From positions 1 through 11,830 of the forward strand of contig JAESQI010000195.1 of assembly GCA_016765255.1 (NCBI GenBank): 11,830 nt of DNA. Direction: 5' to 3'. The first letter of the stretch is position 1. Each line of letters starts with the position of its first letter. The DNA is from Robiginitomaculum sp. Lineage in GTDB: Bacteria; Pseudomonadota; Alphaproteobacteria; Caulobacterales; Maricaulaceae. Made by a program: the position numbers and the translations under genes. The notes beneath the pieces were generated by a model, which saw nothing but the letters and a program-made list of their open reading frames with translations, did no database searches and had not been told where the DNA came from. Positions 4,865 to 11,830 of this stretch are shown one piece after another.

Positions 4865-5755
4865 CTAATCTGCTACAAATGTATAGGTTCGCATATAATT
4901 GTCGCGACTTACGGGATGACCATTCACTGTTTTTGGGGTAAAGCGCGAAGATTTTGCGGCCCGTTTAGCAGCGCGGATAAAATTGCCTCTATATCTTTTG
5001 GCCTTTACCGAAATGAGCTCGGTCGAAACCACTCTGCCCCGCGCATCAATATTGAGACTTAAAATCACAATTGCGCCAATGCCGCGTCTTTTAGCGGTGC
5101 GGGGATAATGGGGTTTTCGTGCAGTCTTTACGGTCACATCTATTACGGACTTAAGCCCTCGGCTTGATTTTTTCTGGTTCTGCAGTGTTGGTACTATTTT
5201 TACACGACGCCCTTGAGGCCCACCACTGAGCGTATTTGTATTTCCGCCCTTATTATAAATAGACTGTGCCGTTTTAAAACTAAGAGCTTTTGATGGTTGA
5301 TCTAGCATATCAATAGAGAGTTGCTCTTGCCTGTTAAGGTCACTCCACTGGGAAATATAGAGCGCCCTCGCTAAAGCAATATCTTTGGCATTGGATTTGA
5401 CCTCGTATAAAGTTTCCGAATATTGAGCCCATGCAGATTTTTCATGCACGTTCAGGGCAGATATTTGAAACCGCGCCGCTTTTGTGTAGGGATTCTCAGG
5501 CGATTGTTTAACAAAATCTCGCCAACGGGCCAACCTGACCCCTGTCCTCATTTCTGTTATAATGTTTTGATACGCACGGTGTTGTTGTTGATTTAAGGTC
5601 AGGTTATGGGCGATAGTCTTCGCCCGATAATGCATATAGGCAACGCAAACCAATATCAGAAATCCGATCAGGACGGACGCTATAATGACATAGCTAGATA
5701 AAGTGTTAGGGGGACGAATTGTGCCTTCTAAACTTTCTTGCGTAGCCTTTGTCAT
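4865..5755 (-). CDS. Membrane-anchored TonB C-terminal-domain protein
   Basis: The 296-residue protein has one membrane helix near the amino end (about residues 21-43, SYVIIASVLIGFLILVCVAY) and a TonB carboxy-terminal domain at about 214-296. The domain starts with PHYPRTAKRRGIGAIVILSL and contains DARGRVVSTELI and SSRFTPKTVNG. TonB proteins carry energy from ExbB/ExbD to outer-membrane receptors. The proline-rich spacer of classical TonB is missing; the middle is mixed and helical, so a non-classical role is possible. The ATG at 5753-5755 is chosen over one six codons upstream because it has AAGGT six bases upstream (complement of 5762-5766). No exbB/exbD lies nearby. It is divergent from polA. 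Confidence 0.8.
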   Translation of the reverse strand: MTKATQESLEGTIRPPNTLSSYVIIASVLIGFLILVCVAYMHYRAKTIAHNLTLNQQQHRAYQNIITEMRTGVRLARWRDFVKQSPENPYTKAARFQISALNVHEKSAWAQYSETLYEVKSNAKDIALARALYISQWSDLNRQEQLSIDMLDQPSKALSFKTAQSIYNKGGNTNTLSGGPQGRRVKIVPTLQNQKKSSRGLKSVIDVTVKTARKPHYPRTAKRRGIGAIVILSLNIDARGRVVSTELISVKAKRYRGNFIRAAKRAAKSSRFTPKTVNGHPVSRDNYMRTYTFVAD

Positions 5756-5804
5756 ATTTTTACCTTGAGCCATGTTATGTGAAAATGGAAACTAAGGTCA
5801 CAAT

Positions 5805-5833
5805 TTGGCAAAAATGGGGCAATTTTATATAAG
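5805..5833 (+). promoter_or_regulatory. Candidate polA promoter
   Basis: TTGGCA (5805-5810), a 17-base spacer, then TATAAG (5828-5833), 53 bases before the polA ATG. A near-copy of the -10 region (TTTTATATAA) follows at about 5838-5847 and could be a second -10. The call is from pattern only. Confidence 0.4.
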
Positions 5834-5885
5834 CCTTTTTTATATAAACCTTGAAAACCATAGCTACCCCGCGCACACTCATAAT

Positions 5886-8684
5886 ATGGCTGATTCACAA
5901 CAAAAAATAGATAAAAATGCACATGTGGTTCTGGTAGATGGATCAGGGTATATTTTTCGTGCTTATTACGCTCTGCCTGCTCTTACGCGGCGCTCGGACG
6001 GGCTGGTGATTGGCGCGGTGGCTGGGTTTTCCAATATGTTGTTTAAGCTGTTGCGCGAACAAACAGGCCAAGACCGTCCGACCCATTTTGCCGTTATATT
6101 TGATGCCAAAGGTAAAACTTTTCGCAGCGAAATTTATGAACAATATAAAGCTCATAGACCGCCTGCGCCCGAAGACCTTGTGCCACAATTTCCTCTCGTG
6201 CGGGACGCGACGCGTGCCTTTGGTGCCCTCGCCATTGAAACCCCCGGATTTGAGGCTGATGATATTATTGCATCTTATGCTCATCAAGCGGAAGCAAAGG
6301 GGGCGCGGGTCACAATTATTTCCAGTGACAAAGATTTGATGCAACTGGTGAGCGATAATATCCGCATGATTGACACAATGAAGAACAAAATATTTAACCG
6401 CGAAGAGGTTGTCGAGAAATTTGGTGTCGGCCCAGAGCGAGTGATAGATGTGCAAGCTTTAGCGGGCGATAGTGTTGACAATGTCCCAGGTGTGCCGGGT
6501 ATTGGTATTAAGACGGCAGCTTTACTGATAAATGAGTATGGTGATCTAGATACATTACTTGAACGGGCTGGCGAGATTAAACAAAATGCGCGGCGGGAAA
6601 AACTCATTGCCAATAAAGATTTGGCTCTAATATCGCGCAAATTAGTGACCTTAAAACGTGATATGGATTTAGATATTCCGCTTGAAGATTTAGCGGTGCA
6701 AGACCCTAATCCTCGTGAATTGCTGGCATTTTTAGACGCCATGACCTTTCGCACATTGACCAATCGTGTCATGGCCGCTTTGGGCGAAGGGGAAACGGAT
6801 AGTTTGCGAGCAGATGATGTCGTCCCCGCAGTCGAACTTGACCTGCCCGTCTTTGATAAAAGCAAATACGAATGTGTGCAAGACATTGGACGGCTCCAAC
6901 ATTGGGTAGACCGCTGCACGCAAATCGGTGTGTGCGCGGTTGATCTGGAAACGGATAGTCTCGACAGCGCAGCGGCCAATATTGTTGGTGTGTGTTTGGC
7001 GGTGGCTGATAATGAGGCCTGTTATATTCCGCTTGGCCATGTGGGCGGCGGTGATCATTTAGGGGACGGAGCGCCAATGCAAATTCCTATGCTGGCAGCT
7101 CTCGACATATTAAAGCCGATGCTACACGACACCAGTATTTTGAAAGTAGGGCAAAATTTTAAATACGATCTGGGCGTTTTTCAAAGATATGAACTTTTTC
7201 CAACCCCTTATGATGATACCATGCTTATGTCATATGCACTTGGGTGCGGCCTTCATCGCCACGGTATGGACGAGCTTGCAGATCGCCATTTCGGGCACTC
7301 AGCCATTTCGTTTAAAGATATAGCAGGGACAGGCAAAGCCCAGAAAACCTTTGACCAAATAGATTTGGAAACAGCAACACCTTATGCCGCCGAGGACGCA
7401 GATGTCACTTTACGGCTTTGGAAGTTTCTCAAACCAAAACTGGCCCAAGAGCAGGTTGCGACTGTCTACGAAACTTTGGAGCGGGGCATGGCGAAAGTGG
7501 TTGCGGCTATGGAAAATGAGGGTATCAAAGTTGACCGAGCCGTTTTGGCGCGGCTATCTGCGGATTTCGAACAAAAAAAATGTGCACTCGAAGCAGAGGC
7601 CCACGAAATTGTCGGGCGGCACTTTAATCTGGCAAGTCCCAAACAACTCGGCGAAATTTTGTTTGACGACCTTGGCCTGCCTGGTGGTAAAAAAACCAAG
7701 ACAGGCGCGTGGCAAACGGGTGCAGGTGTATTAGAGGGTTTGGCAAATGCCCACGCCCTGCCCAAGCTGGTTCTGGATTGGCGACACTATGCCAAACTTA
7801 AATCTACTTATACCGATACTCTACCCTTACAAATCAACCAACGTACGGGCCGTATTCATACAAGTTTTTCATTGGCATCCACGACGACGGGGCGATTGTC
7901 TTCGTCTGACCCGAATTTGCAAAACATCCCCATTCGCACCCAAGATGGCCGCAAGATCAGGGAAGCTTTTACCTGCGAGGCGGGGCATATTTTGGTGGCG
8001 GCTGATTATAGTCAGGTTGAATTGCGTGTACTTGCCCATGTGGCAGACCTTACTTCAATGAAGCAAGCCTTTGCTGACGGGGTGGATATTCACGCTATGA
8101 CGGCCAGTGAAATGTTTGGTGTGCCGATCAAGGATATGGAGGCGTCCGTTCGTCGCCGTGCCAAGGCTATAAATTTCGGGATTATTTACGGCATTTCTGC
8201 CTTTGGCTTGGCCCATAATTTGGGCATTAGCCGCTCCGAGGCCAAAGAGTATATCGACAGTTATTTTAAAAAATTTCCGGGTATTAAAGCCTATATGGAG
8301 GCTGCCAAAGATGAGGCACGTGAGCATGGATATGTGAAAACGCTTCTGGGGCGTAAATGCCATATTAGGGGTATAAATGACAAAGGGCCGGGGCGCGGGT
8401 TTGCTGAACGCCAAGCCATTAACGCCCCCATTCAAGGGGGGGCTGCTGATATCATGCGCCGCGCTATGATGGCTATGCCGCAAGCCTTAAAAAAGGTCGA
8501 GGGGGCGCGTATGCTTTTGCAAGTGCACGACGAATTGATATTCGAAGTGCCTGAGGCCCGCGCTGATGAATTGATTGGCGTGGTGAAACCTGTTATGGAA
8601 AATGCATGTGCGCCCGCTATAAAATTAAGCGTACCATTGGTGGTCGATGCCAAAGCCGCCCATAATTGGAATGATGCCCATTAA
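5886..8684 (+). CDS. polA: DNA polymerase I
   Basis: This 932-residue enzyme fills gaps, removes RNA primers and repairs DNA. It has the three expected domains. The 5' nuclease domain (about 1-295) opens with VLVDGSGYIFRAYYAL and includes SVDNVPGVPGIGIKTA. The 3'-5' proofreading domain (about 325-520) keeps D353 and E355 (AVDLETDSL) and the YAAEDAD motif. The polymerase domain has motif A with D707 (ADYSQVELR), motif B with K760 (RRRAKAINFGIIYG) and motif C with D882 (LQVHDELIFEV). The ATG at 5886 is chosen because the reading frame upstream encodes nonconserved residues from a TTG. No strong ribosome-binding site precedes it. The length is close to E. coli Pol I (928). It is followed after 12 bases by the lipoprotein gene, suggesting cotranscription. 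Confidence 0.98.
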   Translation: MADSQQKIDKNAHVVLVDGSGYIFRAYYALPALTRRSDGLVIGAVAGFSNMLFKLLREQTGQDRPTHFAVIFDAKGKTFRSEIYEQYKAHRPPAPEDLVPQFPLVRDATRAFGALAIETPGFEADDIIASYAHQAEAKGARVTIISSDKDLMQLVSDNIRMIDTMKNKIFNREEVVEKFGVGPERVIDVQALAGDSVDNVPGVPGIGIKTAALLINEYGDLDTLLERAGEIKQNARREKLIANKDLALISRKLVTLKRDMDLDIPLEDLAVQDPNPRELLAFLDAMTFRTLTNRVMAALGEGETDSLRADDVVPAVELDLPVFDKSKYECVQDIGRLQHWVDRCTQIGVCAVDLETDSLDSAAANIVGVCLAVADNEACYIPLGHVGGGDHLGDGAPMQIPMLAALDILKPMLHDTSILKVGQNFKYDLGVFQRYELFPTPYDDTMLMSYALGCGLHRHGMDELADRHFGHSAISFKDIAGTGKAQKTFDQIDLETATPYAAEDADVTLRLWKFLKPKLAQEQVATVYETLERGMAKVVAAMENEGIKVDRAVLARLSADFEQKKCALEAEAHEIVGRHFNLASPKQLGEILFDDLGLPGGKKTKTGAWQTGAGVLEGLANAHALPKLVLDWRHYAKLKSTYTDTLPLQINQRTGRIHTSFSLASTTTGRLSSSDPNLQNIPIRTQDGRKIREAFTCEAGHILVAADYSQVELRVLAHVADLTSMKQAFADGVDIHAMTASEMFGVPIKDMEASVRRRAKAINFGIIYGISAFGLAHNLGISRSEAKEYIDSYFKKFPGIKAYMEAAKDEAREHGYVKTLLGRKCHIRGINDKGPGRGFAERQAINAPIQGGAADIMRRAMMAMPQALKKVEGARMLLQVHDELIFEVPEARADELIGVVKPVMENACAPAIKLSVPLVVDAKAAHNWNDAH

Positions 8685-8696
8685 CAGGAGAATGAT

Positions 8697-9482
8697 ATGC
8701 ATATGAAAAAAACCCTTTTATTAGGATGCGTCCTCACCGCTTTATTTATAAGCAGTTGCAATGCAGAAGAAAAAGCCCGCGCGAAAATAGAAGATCACAT
8801 CGGTGCTATTGCTGCTTCAATCGAGAATGCGGAACGACCTATTAAAGATAAAGAAAATGACAGCATTCGGAAAGCCGCCGAGGTTTTGAAATTTAGCGGT
8901 GTAGCTCCTGGTATGACCGTGGTGGAATTGGAAGCAGGGAGTGGGTATTACACGGAAATTATATCGCGGATTGTCGGCCCGAATGGTTCCATCTTGATGC
9001 AAAATCCTGCCGCATTTGATGCCTTCTTAAAGCCAGAGGATATGGCAAAAAGATTGGCGTCCCTTTCCAATGTCACTTTGTCTAAGTCCAATTTTGACGC
9101 GCTTGATATGCCTGATCAAAGCGCCGATATTGTCACATGGTTTCTTGGGCCGCACGAGCTGTTTTACACACCAAAAGGGGCAAGCTCTCTTGGCGATGCT
9201 GACAAGTCATATGGTGAAATTTACCGTGTTCTCAAACCGGGTGGTGTGTTTATTGCACTGGATCATAAAGCGGCAAGCGGCGCGCCTGAAACAACGGGCG
9301 GCGATACACACCGTATTGACCCAGCGCGTGTTCAAGCCCGCGCAGAAGCGGCAGGGTTTAAACTCATTGACACCAGCGACGTTTTAGCAAATGCGGAAGA
9401 CGACTATGACATTATGGTGTTTGATCCTAAAGTGCGGCGCAAAACCGACCGGTTTTTACATAAATATATCAAACCAAAATAG
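8697..9482 (+). CDS. Predicted lipoprotein with class I SAM-methyltransferase fold
   Basis: The 261-residue protein starts with a lipoprotein signal peptide: basic MHMKKT, a hydrophobic stretch, then lipobox ISSC with C21 as the lipidated residue. N22 at +2 favours outer-membrane sorting. The rest resembles a Rossmann methyltransferase (predicted methyltransferase group COG4798). Motif I, VVELEAGSGYYTE (75-87), has the glycine-rich SAM loop. An acidic LDMPDQSADIVTW motif and a YRVLKPGGVFIALDH strand follow. The ribosome-binding site AGGAG (8686-8690) is six bases from the ATG at 8697. The gene lies 12 bases after polA and 11 before gpmA. SAM is not expected outside the cytoplasm, so catalytic activity at this location is doubtful. 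It may bind another ligand. Confidence 0.82.
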   Translation: MHMKKTLLLGCVLTALFISSCNAEEKARAKIEDHIGAIAASIENAERPIKDKENDSIRKAAEVLKFSGVAPGMTVVELEAGSGYYTEIISRIVGPNGSILMQNPAAFDAFLKPEDMAKRLASLSNVTLSKSNFDALDMPDQSADIVTWFLGPHELFYTPKGASSLGDADKSYGEIYRVLKPGGVFIALDHKAASGAPETTGGDTHRIDPARVQARAEAAGFKLIDTSDVLANAEDDYDIMVFDPKVRRKTDRFLHKYIKPK

Positions 9483-9493
9483 GATATCTACAC

Positions 9494-10216
9494 ATGACAA
9501 AACTCGTACTCTGTCGTCACGGGCTAAGCGAATGGAATTTGCAAAACCGCTTTACGGGCTGGGTAGATGTGGATTTGACAGAAAAGGGTATTGCTGAGGC
9601 CAAACTTGGCGGTGAATTATTAGCGGGCGCTGGCATTCGCTTTGACGAAGCTTATACCTCTTACCAAACTCGGGCCATCCGTACATTGTGGCTCGCCTTA
9701 CGCGCCCTTGATCAATGTTATCTGCCGGTGACCAAAGATTGGCACTTAAATGAGCGTCATTACGGCGGCCTTTCAGGGCTGAATAAACAAGAAACGCGAG
9801 ATAAACACGGGGAAGAACAAGTGCATATCTGGCGCCGCAGTTATGATATTCCGCCGCCGATTATTGGCATGGATCATAAATACCACCCGTCTAATGATCC
9901 TCGTTACGCTGATCTTGATCCAAAGGATTTGCCAGGCGGGGAAAGTTTAAAGATGACCTTGGAGCGGGTCATTCCTTATTTTGATACCGAGATTGCACCA
10001 AAAATAATAGCCGGAAAAACACTCCTGATCTCTGCCCACGGCAATTCCCTACGCGCCCTCGTTAAGCATCTTTTTCATGTGCCTGACAAAGACATACCAA
10101 GCTACGAAATCCCAACCGGCAATCCATTGGTGATAGACCTTAAAGACGGTACTCTTGATGTGATTTCCGCCCATTACCTTGATAAAAGCAGAGCCAAAGA
10201 TTTGCCTAAGGTTTAG
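9494..10216 (+). CDS. gpmA: 2,3-bisphosphoglycerate-dependent phosphoglycerate mutase
   Basis: This glycolytic enzyme interconverts 3- and 2-phosphoglycerate through a phosphohistidine. The 240-residue protein has the catalytic set of the cofactor-dependent family: H9 in LCRHGLSEWN, R60 in SYQTRAIRT, E87 in NERHYGGL and H182 in ISAHGNSLRAL. Substrate-contact residues in FTGWVDVDLTEKG (about 20-32) are present. Length fits the gpmA group (about 228-250). The ATG at 9494 has AGGAT eight bases upstream. It closes the polA-lipoprotein-gpmA run. A short inverted repeat ATGTTG/CAACAT (10218-10237) follows the stop but has no T-run, so termination there is uncertain. Assignment is firm. Confidence 0.97.
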   Translation: MTKLVLCRHGLSEWNLQNRFTGWVDVDLTEKGIAEAKLGGELLAGAGIRFDEAYTSYQTRAIRTLWLALRALDQCYLPVTKDWHLNERHYGGLSGLNKQETRDKHGEEQVHIWRRSYDIPPPIIGMDHKYHPSNDPRYADLDPKDLPGGESLKMTLERVIPYFDTEIAPKIIAGKTLLISAHGNSLRALVKHLFHVPDKDIPSYEIPTGNPLVIDLKDGTLDVISAHYLDKSRAKDLPKV

Positions 10217-10307
10217 AATGTTGTTCATTCCCAACATCACTAGCTATTGGCCCATGGGTCAAGTACGGGGAGGTGATAGGAAGATTTATATACCCATCTT
10301 GCTCTCC

Positions 10308-10391
10308 GTCATACCCGCCCCTTTGGCGGGTATCCATGTTGATTAATGTTTCGCTCTATCCATGGATACCCCACACAGGGTGGGGTATGAC
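10308..10391. repeat. 84-bp double-hairpin palindromic repeat between convergent genes
   Basis: The unit begins GTCATACCC and ends GGGTATGAC. It contains two hairpins, ATACCCGCC/GGCGGGTAT (10311-10333, loop 5) and ATACCCCAC/GTGGGGTAT (10366-10388, loop 5). Their inner flanks, GGGTATCCATG and CATGGATACCC, are also complementary, so the whole can fold as one long cruciform. This looks like a dispersed intergenic repeat of the REP/BIME kind and may also terminate transcription from both sides. The remainder of the 213-base gap 10217-10429 shows no gene. The dispersed nature cannot be shown from one copy. Confidence 0.7.
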
Positions 10392-10429
10392 GAAGAGGAG
10401 ATGTGATTATAGTGTAAATATTAAGAAGT

Positions 10430-11821
10430 TTAGGAACGAGTATCTTTCCACGCCAACTTCCAAAACCTATAGCTGAGCAATACCGAAGCGGTAAGCAAGC
10501 TAAGCAACAAACCGTACCACACGCCCTTAGCACCAAGTGGGGTTTGGAAGGCGAGATATGCGGCCATTGGGAATCCGATCACCCAATAGCTAATTCCGCC
10601 CCCCACCATGGGCCAACGCACATCTTTCATGCCGCGCAGGATTTGATTGCCCGCCACTTGCACCGCGTCAAAAAACATGAAGGCGGCAGCGATGGGGATG
10701 AAGCTTGCCACGAGAGCAATAACTTGCACATTGTCAGGATCTTGTGCGTCAAGATAAAGGCTAGAAATAAAATCTGGAGCCAAGGTAATCGGGATGGCGA
10801 AACACATGATGCCAATCACAGAGACAAACATGGTGAGCAAGCCAGCGCGTTGCACCGCTTTTTGGTCTTGCGCGCCAACAGCCAAACCAACGCGAATGGC
10901 ACCTGCCATAGAAATGCCCCACGGCAACATAAAGGCGAGAGCGGCTAGGTTAAGAGCAATTTGGTAAGCGGCCACTTCCATAATCCCGATCCGCCCCATC
11001 AGGAGAATACAGGCATTAAACAACATGCCTTCAAATACCGTCGTGATACTAATAGGCCAACCAAGTTTGGCGACCTCTCGCAAACGATGCCAGTGCGGGC
11101 GAAACACGTTTTGGAAAATTTTAAACGGAGCGGAAACTTTATCCATATTGATATAGATGATAAAAAACACAAATCCGATGATATATGACATGGACGATGC
11201 GATGCCTGCGCCGACCAATCCAAGTTGCGGAAATCCGTACAGTCCGAAAATCAAAAGCGCGTTCAAACCTGCATTGATAACGACCGTCAGGAGAACAAGG
11301 ATGAGCGGAATTTTTGTTTTGCCAATGGCGGCTAAGAAATTCCTAAGCACCATAGTCCCCAGTGCAAATGGCCAACCAGCGGCAAGTGCCAATACATAGC
11401 CGCCAGCTTTGGCAGATTGGACAGGGTCTTGGCCCGCCAATAATGCCAATGGCTCAGCCAGTAGCACAAGCCCCAACATAAAGGGGGCCATCATGACAAT
11501 CGCCCATAACGCCATGCGCACAGAGTGGCGAACATCTGCGTAATTATCTTTATCTGCGCCGAGAGCTTGAGAAATTAGTGGCGAGACCGCCATGACAGGG
11601 CCAAACCCGAGCATCCAGAGCAGGAAATAGACCACAGTACCAAGCGCGGCTGCGGCGAGGTCGGCAGGCCCCAACCTGCCAATCATCAAAATATCAATAG
11701 TGAAAATGGAAAATTGCGCCAGTTGGGTCGCTGCCATCGGAACACCCAAGATGAGCAGGGCTTTTAATTCCCCGCCCCATGTGTCGGGCATTGTCGTTTT
11801 TTCGTGTGTGAGTTCAGTCAT
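10430..11821 (-). CDS. MATE-family efflux transporter
   Basis: The 463-residue inner-membrane protein has about twelve hydrophobic helices in two halves, the layout of multidrug and toxic compound extrusion (MATE/NorM-like) cation-coupled exporters. The first half opens GELKALLILGVPMAATQLAQ then IDILMIGRLGPADLAAAALG, the classic MATE start. The second half repeats the pattern with LREVAKLGWPISITTVFE and EVAAYQIALNLAALAF. NQILRGMKDVRWPM near 395-410 is also typical. Length is normal for the family. The start at 11819-11821 has only a weak upstream GGGTAC, and an ATG ten codons in (PDTWGGEL) is possible. The substrate cannot be told. The gene is convergent with gpmA and its promoter probably lies beyond the window. 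Confidence 0.93.
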   Translation of the reverse strand: MTELTHEKTTMPDTWGGELKALLILGVPMAATQLAQFSIFTIDILMIGRLGPADLAAAALGTVVYFLLWMLGFGPVMAVSPLISQALGADKDNYADVRHSVRMALWAIVMMAPFMLGLVLLAEPLALLAGQDPVQSAKAGGYVLALAAGWPFALGTMVLRNFLAAIGKTKIPLILVLLTVVINAGLNALLIFGLYGFPQLGLVGAGIASSMSYIIGFVFFIIYINMDKVSAPFKIFQNVFRPHWHRLREVAKLGWPISITTVFEGMLFNACILLMGRIGIMEVAAYQIALNLAALAFMLPWGISMAGAIRVGLAVGAQDQKAVQRAGLLTMFVSVIGIMCFAIPITLAPDFISSLYLDAQDPDNVQVIALVASFIPIAAAFMFFDAVQVAGNQILRGMKDVRWPMVGGGISYWVIGFPMAAYLAFQTPLGAKGVWYGLLLSLLTASVLLSYRFWKLAWKDTRS

Positions 11822-11830
11822 TGTGTACCC

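Noticed and set aside
5805..5885. Upstream TTG start for polA adding 27 residues
   Set aside because: The extension is not conserved in DNA polymerase I and overlaps the candidate promoter. The conserved domain starts just after the ATG at 5886.
5943..6979. Long minus-strand open frames opposite polA
   Set aside because: They are shadows of the strongly conserved polA coding strand and show no recognisable domain.
10218..10237. Terminator hairpin after gpmA
   Set aside because: The stem is only 6 bp with an 8-base loop and no following T-run. It is too weak to call.
10544..11399. Plus-strand open frames opposite the MATE gene
   Set aside because: They are histidine- and asparagine-rich shadow translations of membrane-protein code with no recognisable motifs.
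1..11830. CRISPR array, tRNA or rRNA
   Set aside because: No spaced direct-repeat array and no cloverleaf or rRNA-like stretch was seen on either strand.

Overview
The window reads as a moderate-GC alphaproteobacterial chromosome. The strongest clue is the order HIG1-domain protein, PduO-type cobalamin adenosyltransferase, EtfB on the minus strand (2490 to 1), an order I know from alphaproteobacteria. A small zf-CHCC protein related to a mitochondrial complex I subunit, and the style of the polA, phosphoglycerate mutase and TonB-like genes, agree. I cannot name genus or species.

Region 1-2490 (minus) is the electron-transfer/cobalamin cluster, interrupted by a foreign-looking cassette. Between the adenosyltransferase gene (ends 1726) and etfB (starts 215, runs off the window) lies a compact operon: vapB antitoxin, vapC toxin and a TMEM175-family potassium-channel-like gene. 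The vapB and vapC genes abut, vapC and the channel gene overlap by ATGA, and the operon has its own near-consensus promoter bracketed by three copies of an 8-bp box. This toxin-antitoxin-plus-channel operon is the most interesting system in the window.

Region 2491-3403 is a decay zone. It holds the frameshifted, deleted C-terminal remnant of a GlxA-type AraC regulator, followed by an IS200-type element with a single Y1 transposase. A 28-bp perfect inverted repeat buries the transposase ribosome-binding site and start codon. The right end of the element abuts the stop codon of an ABC-2 type ATPase (3404-4354, minus) whose usual permease partner is not beside it.

Region 4355-5885 contains a divergent promoter region, the 54-residue zf-CHCC gene (plus), a perfect 48-bp AT-rich palindrome between convergent genes, and a membrane-anchored TonB C-terminal-domain protein (minus).

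Region 5886-10216 is a plus-strand operon-like run: DNA polymerase I (all three domains with catalytic residues intact), a predicted lipoprotein with a methyltransferase fold, and 2,3-bisphosphoglycerate-dependent phosphoglycerate mutase, with gaps of 11-12 bp. After it come an 84-bp double-hairpin repeat and a convergent MATE-family exporter (10430-11821). No tRNA, rRNA or CRISPR array was seen.
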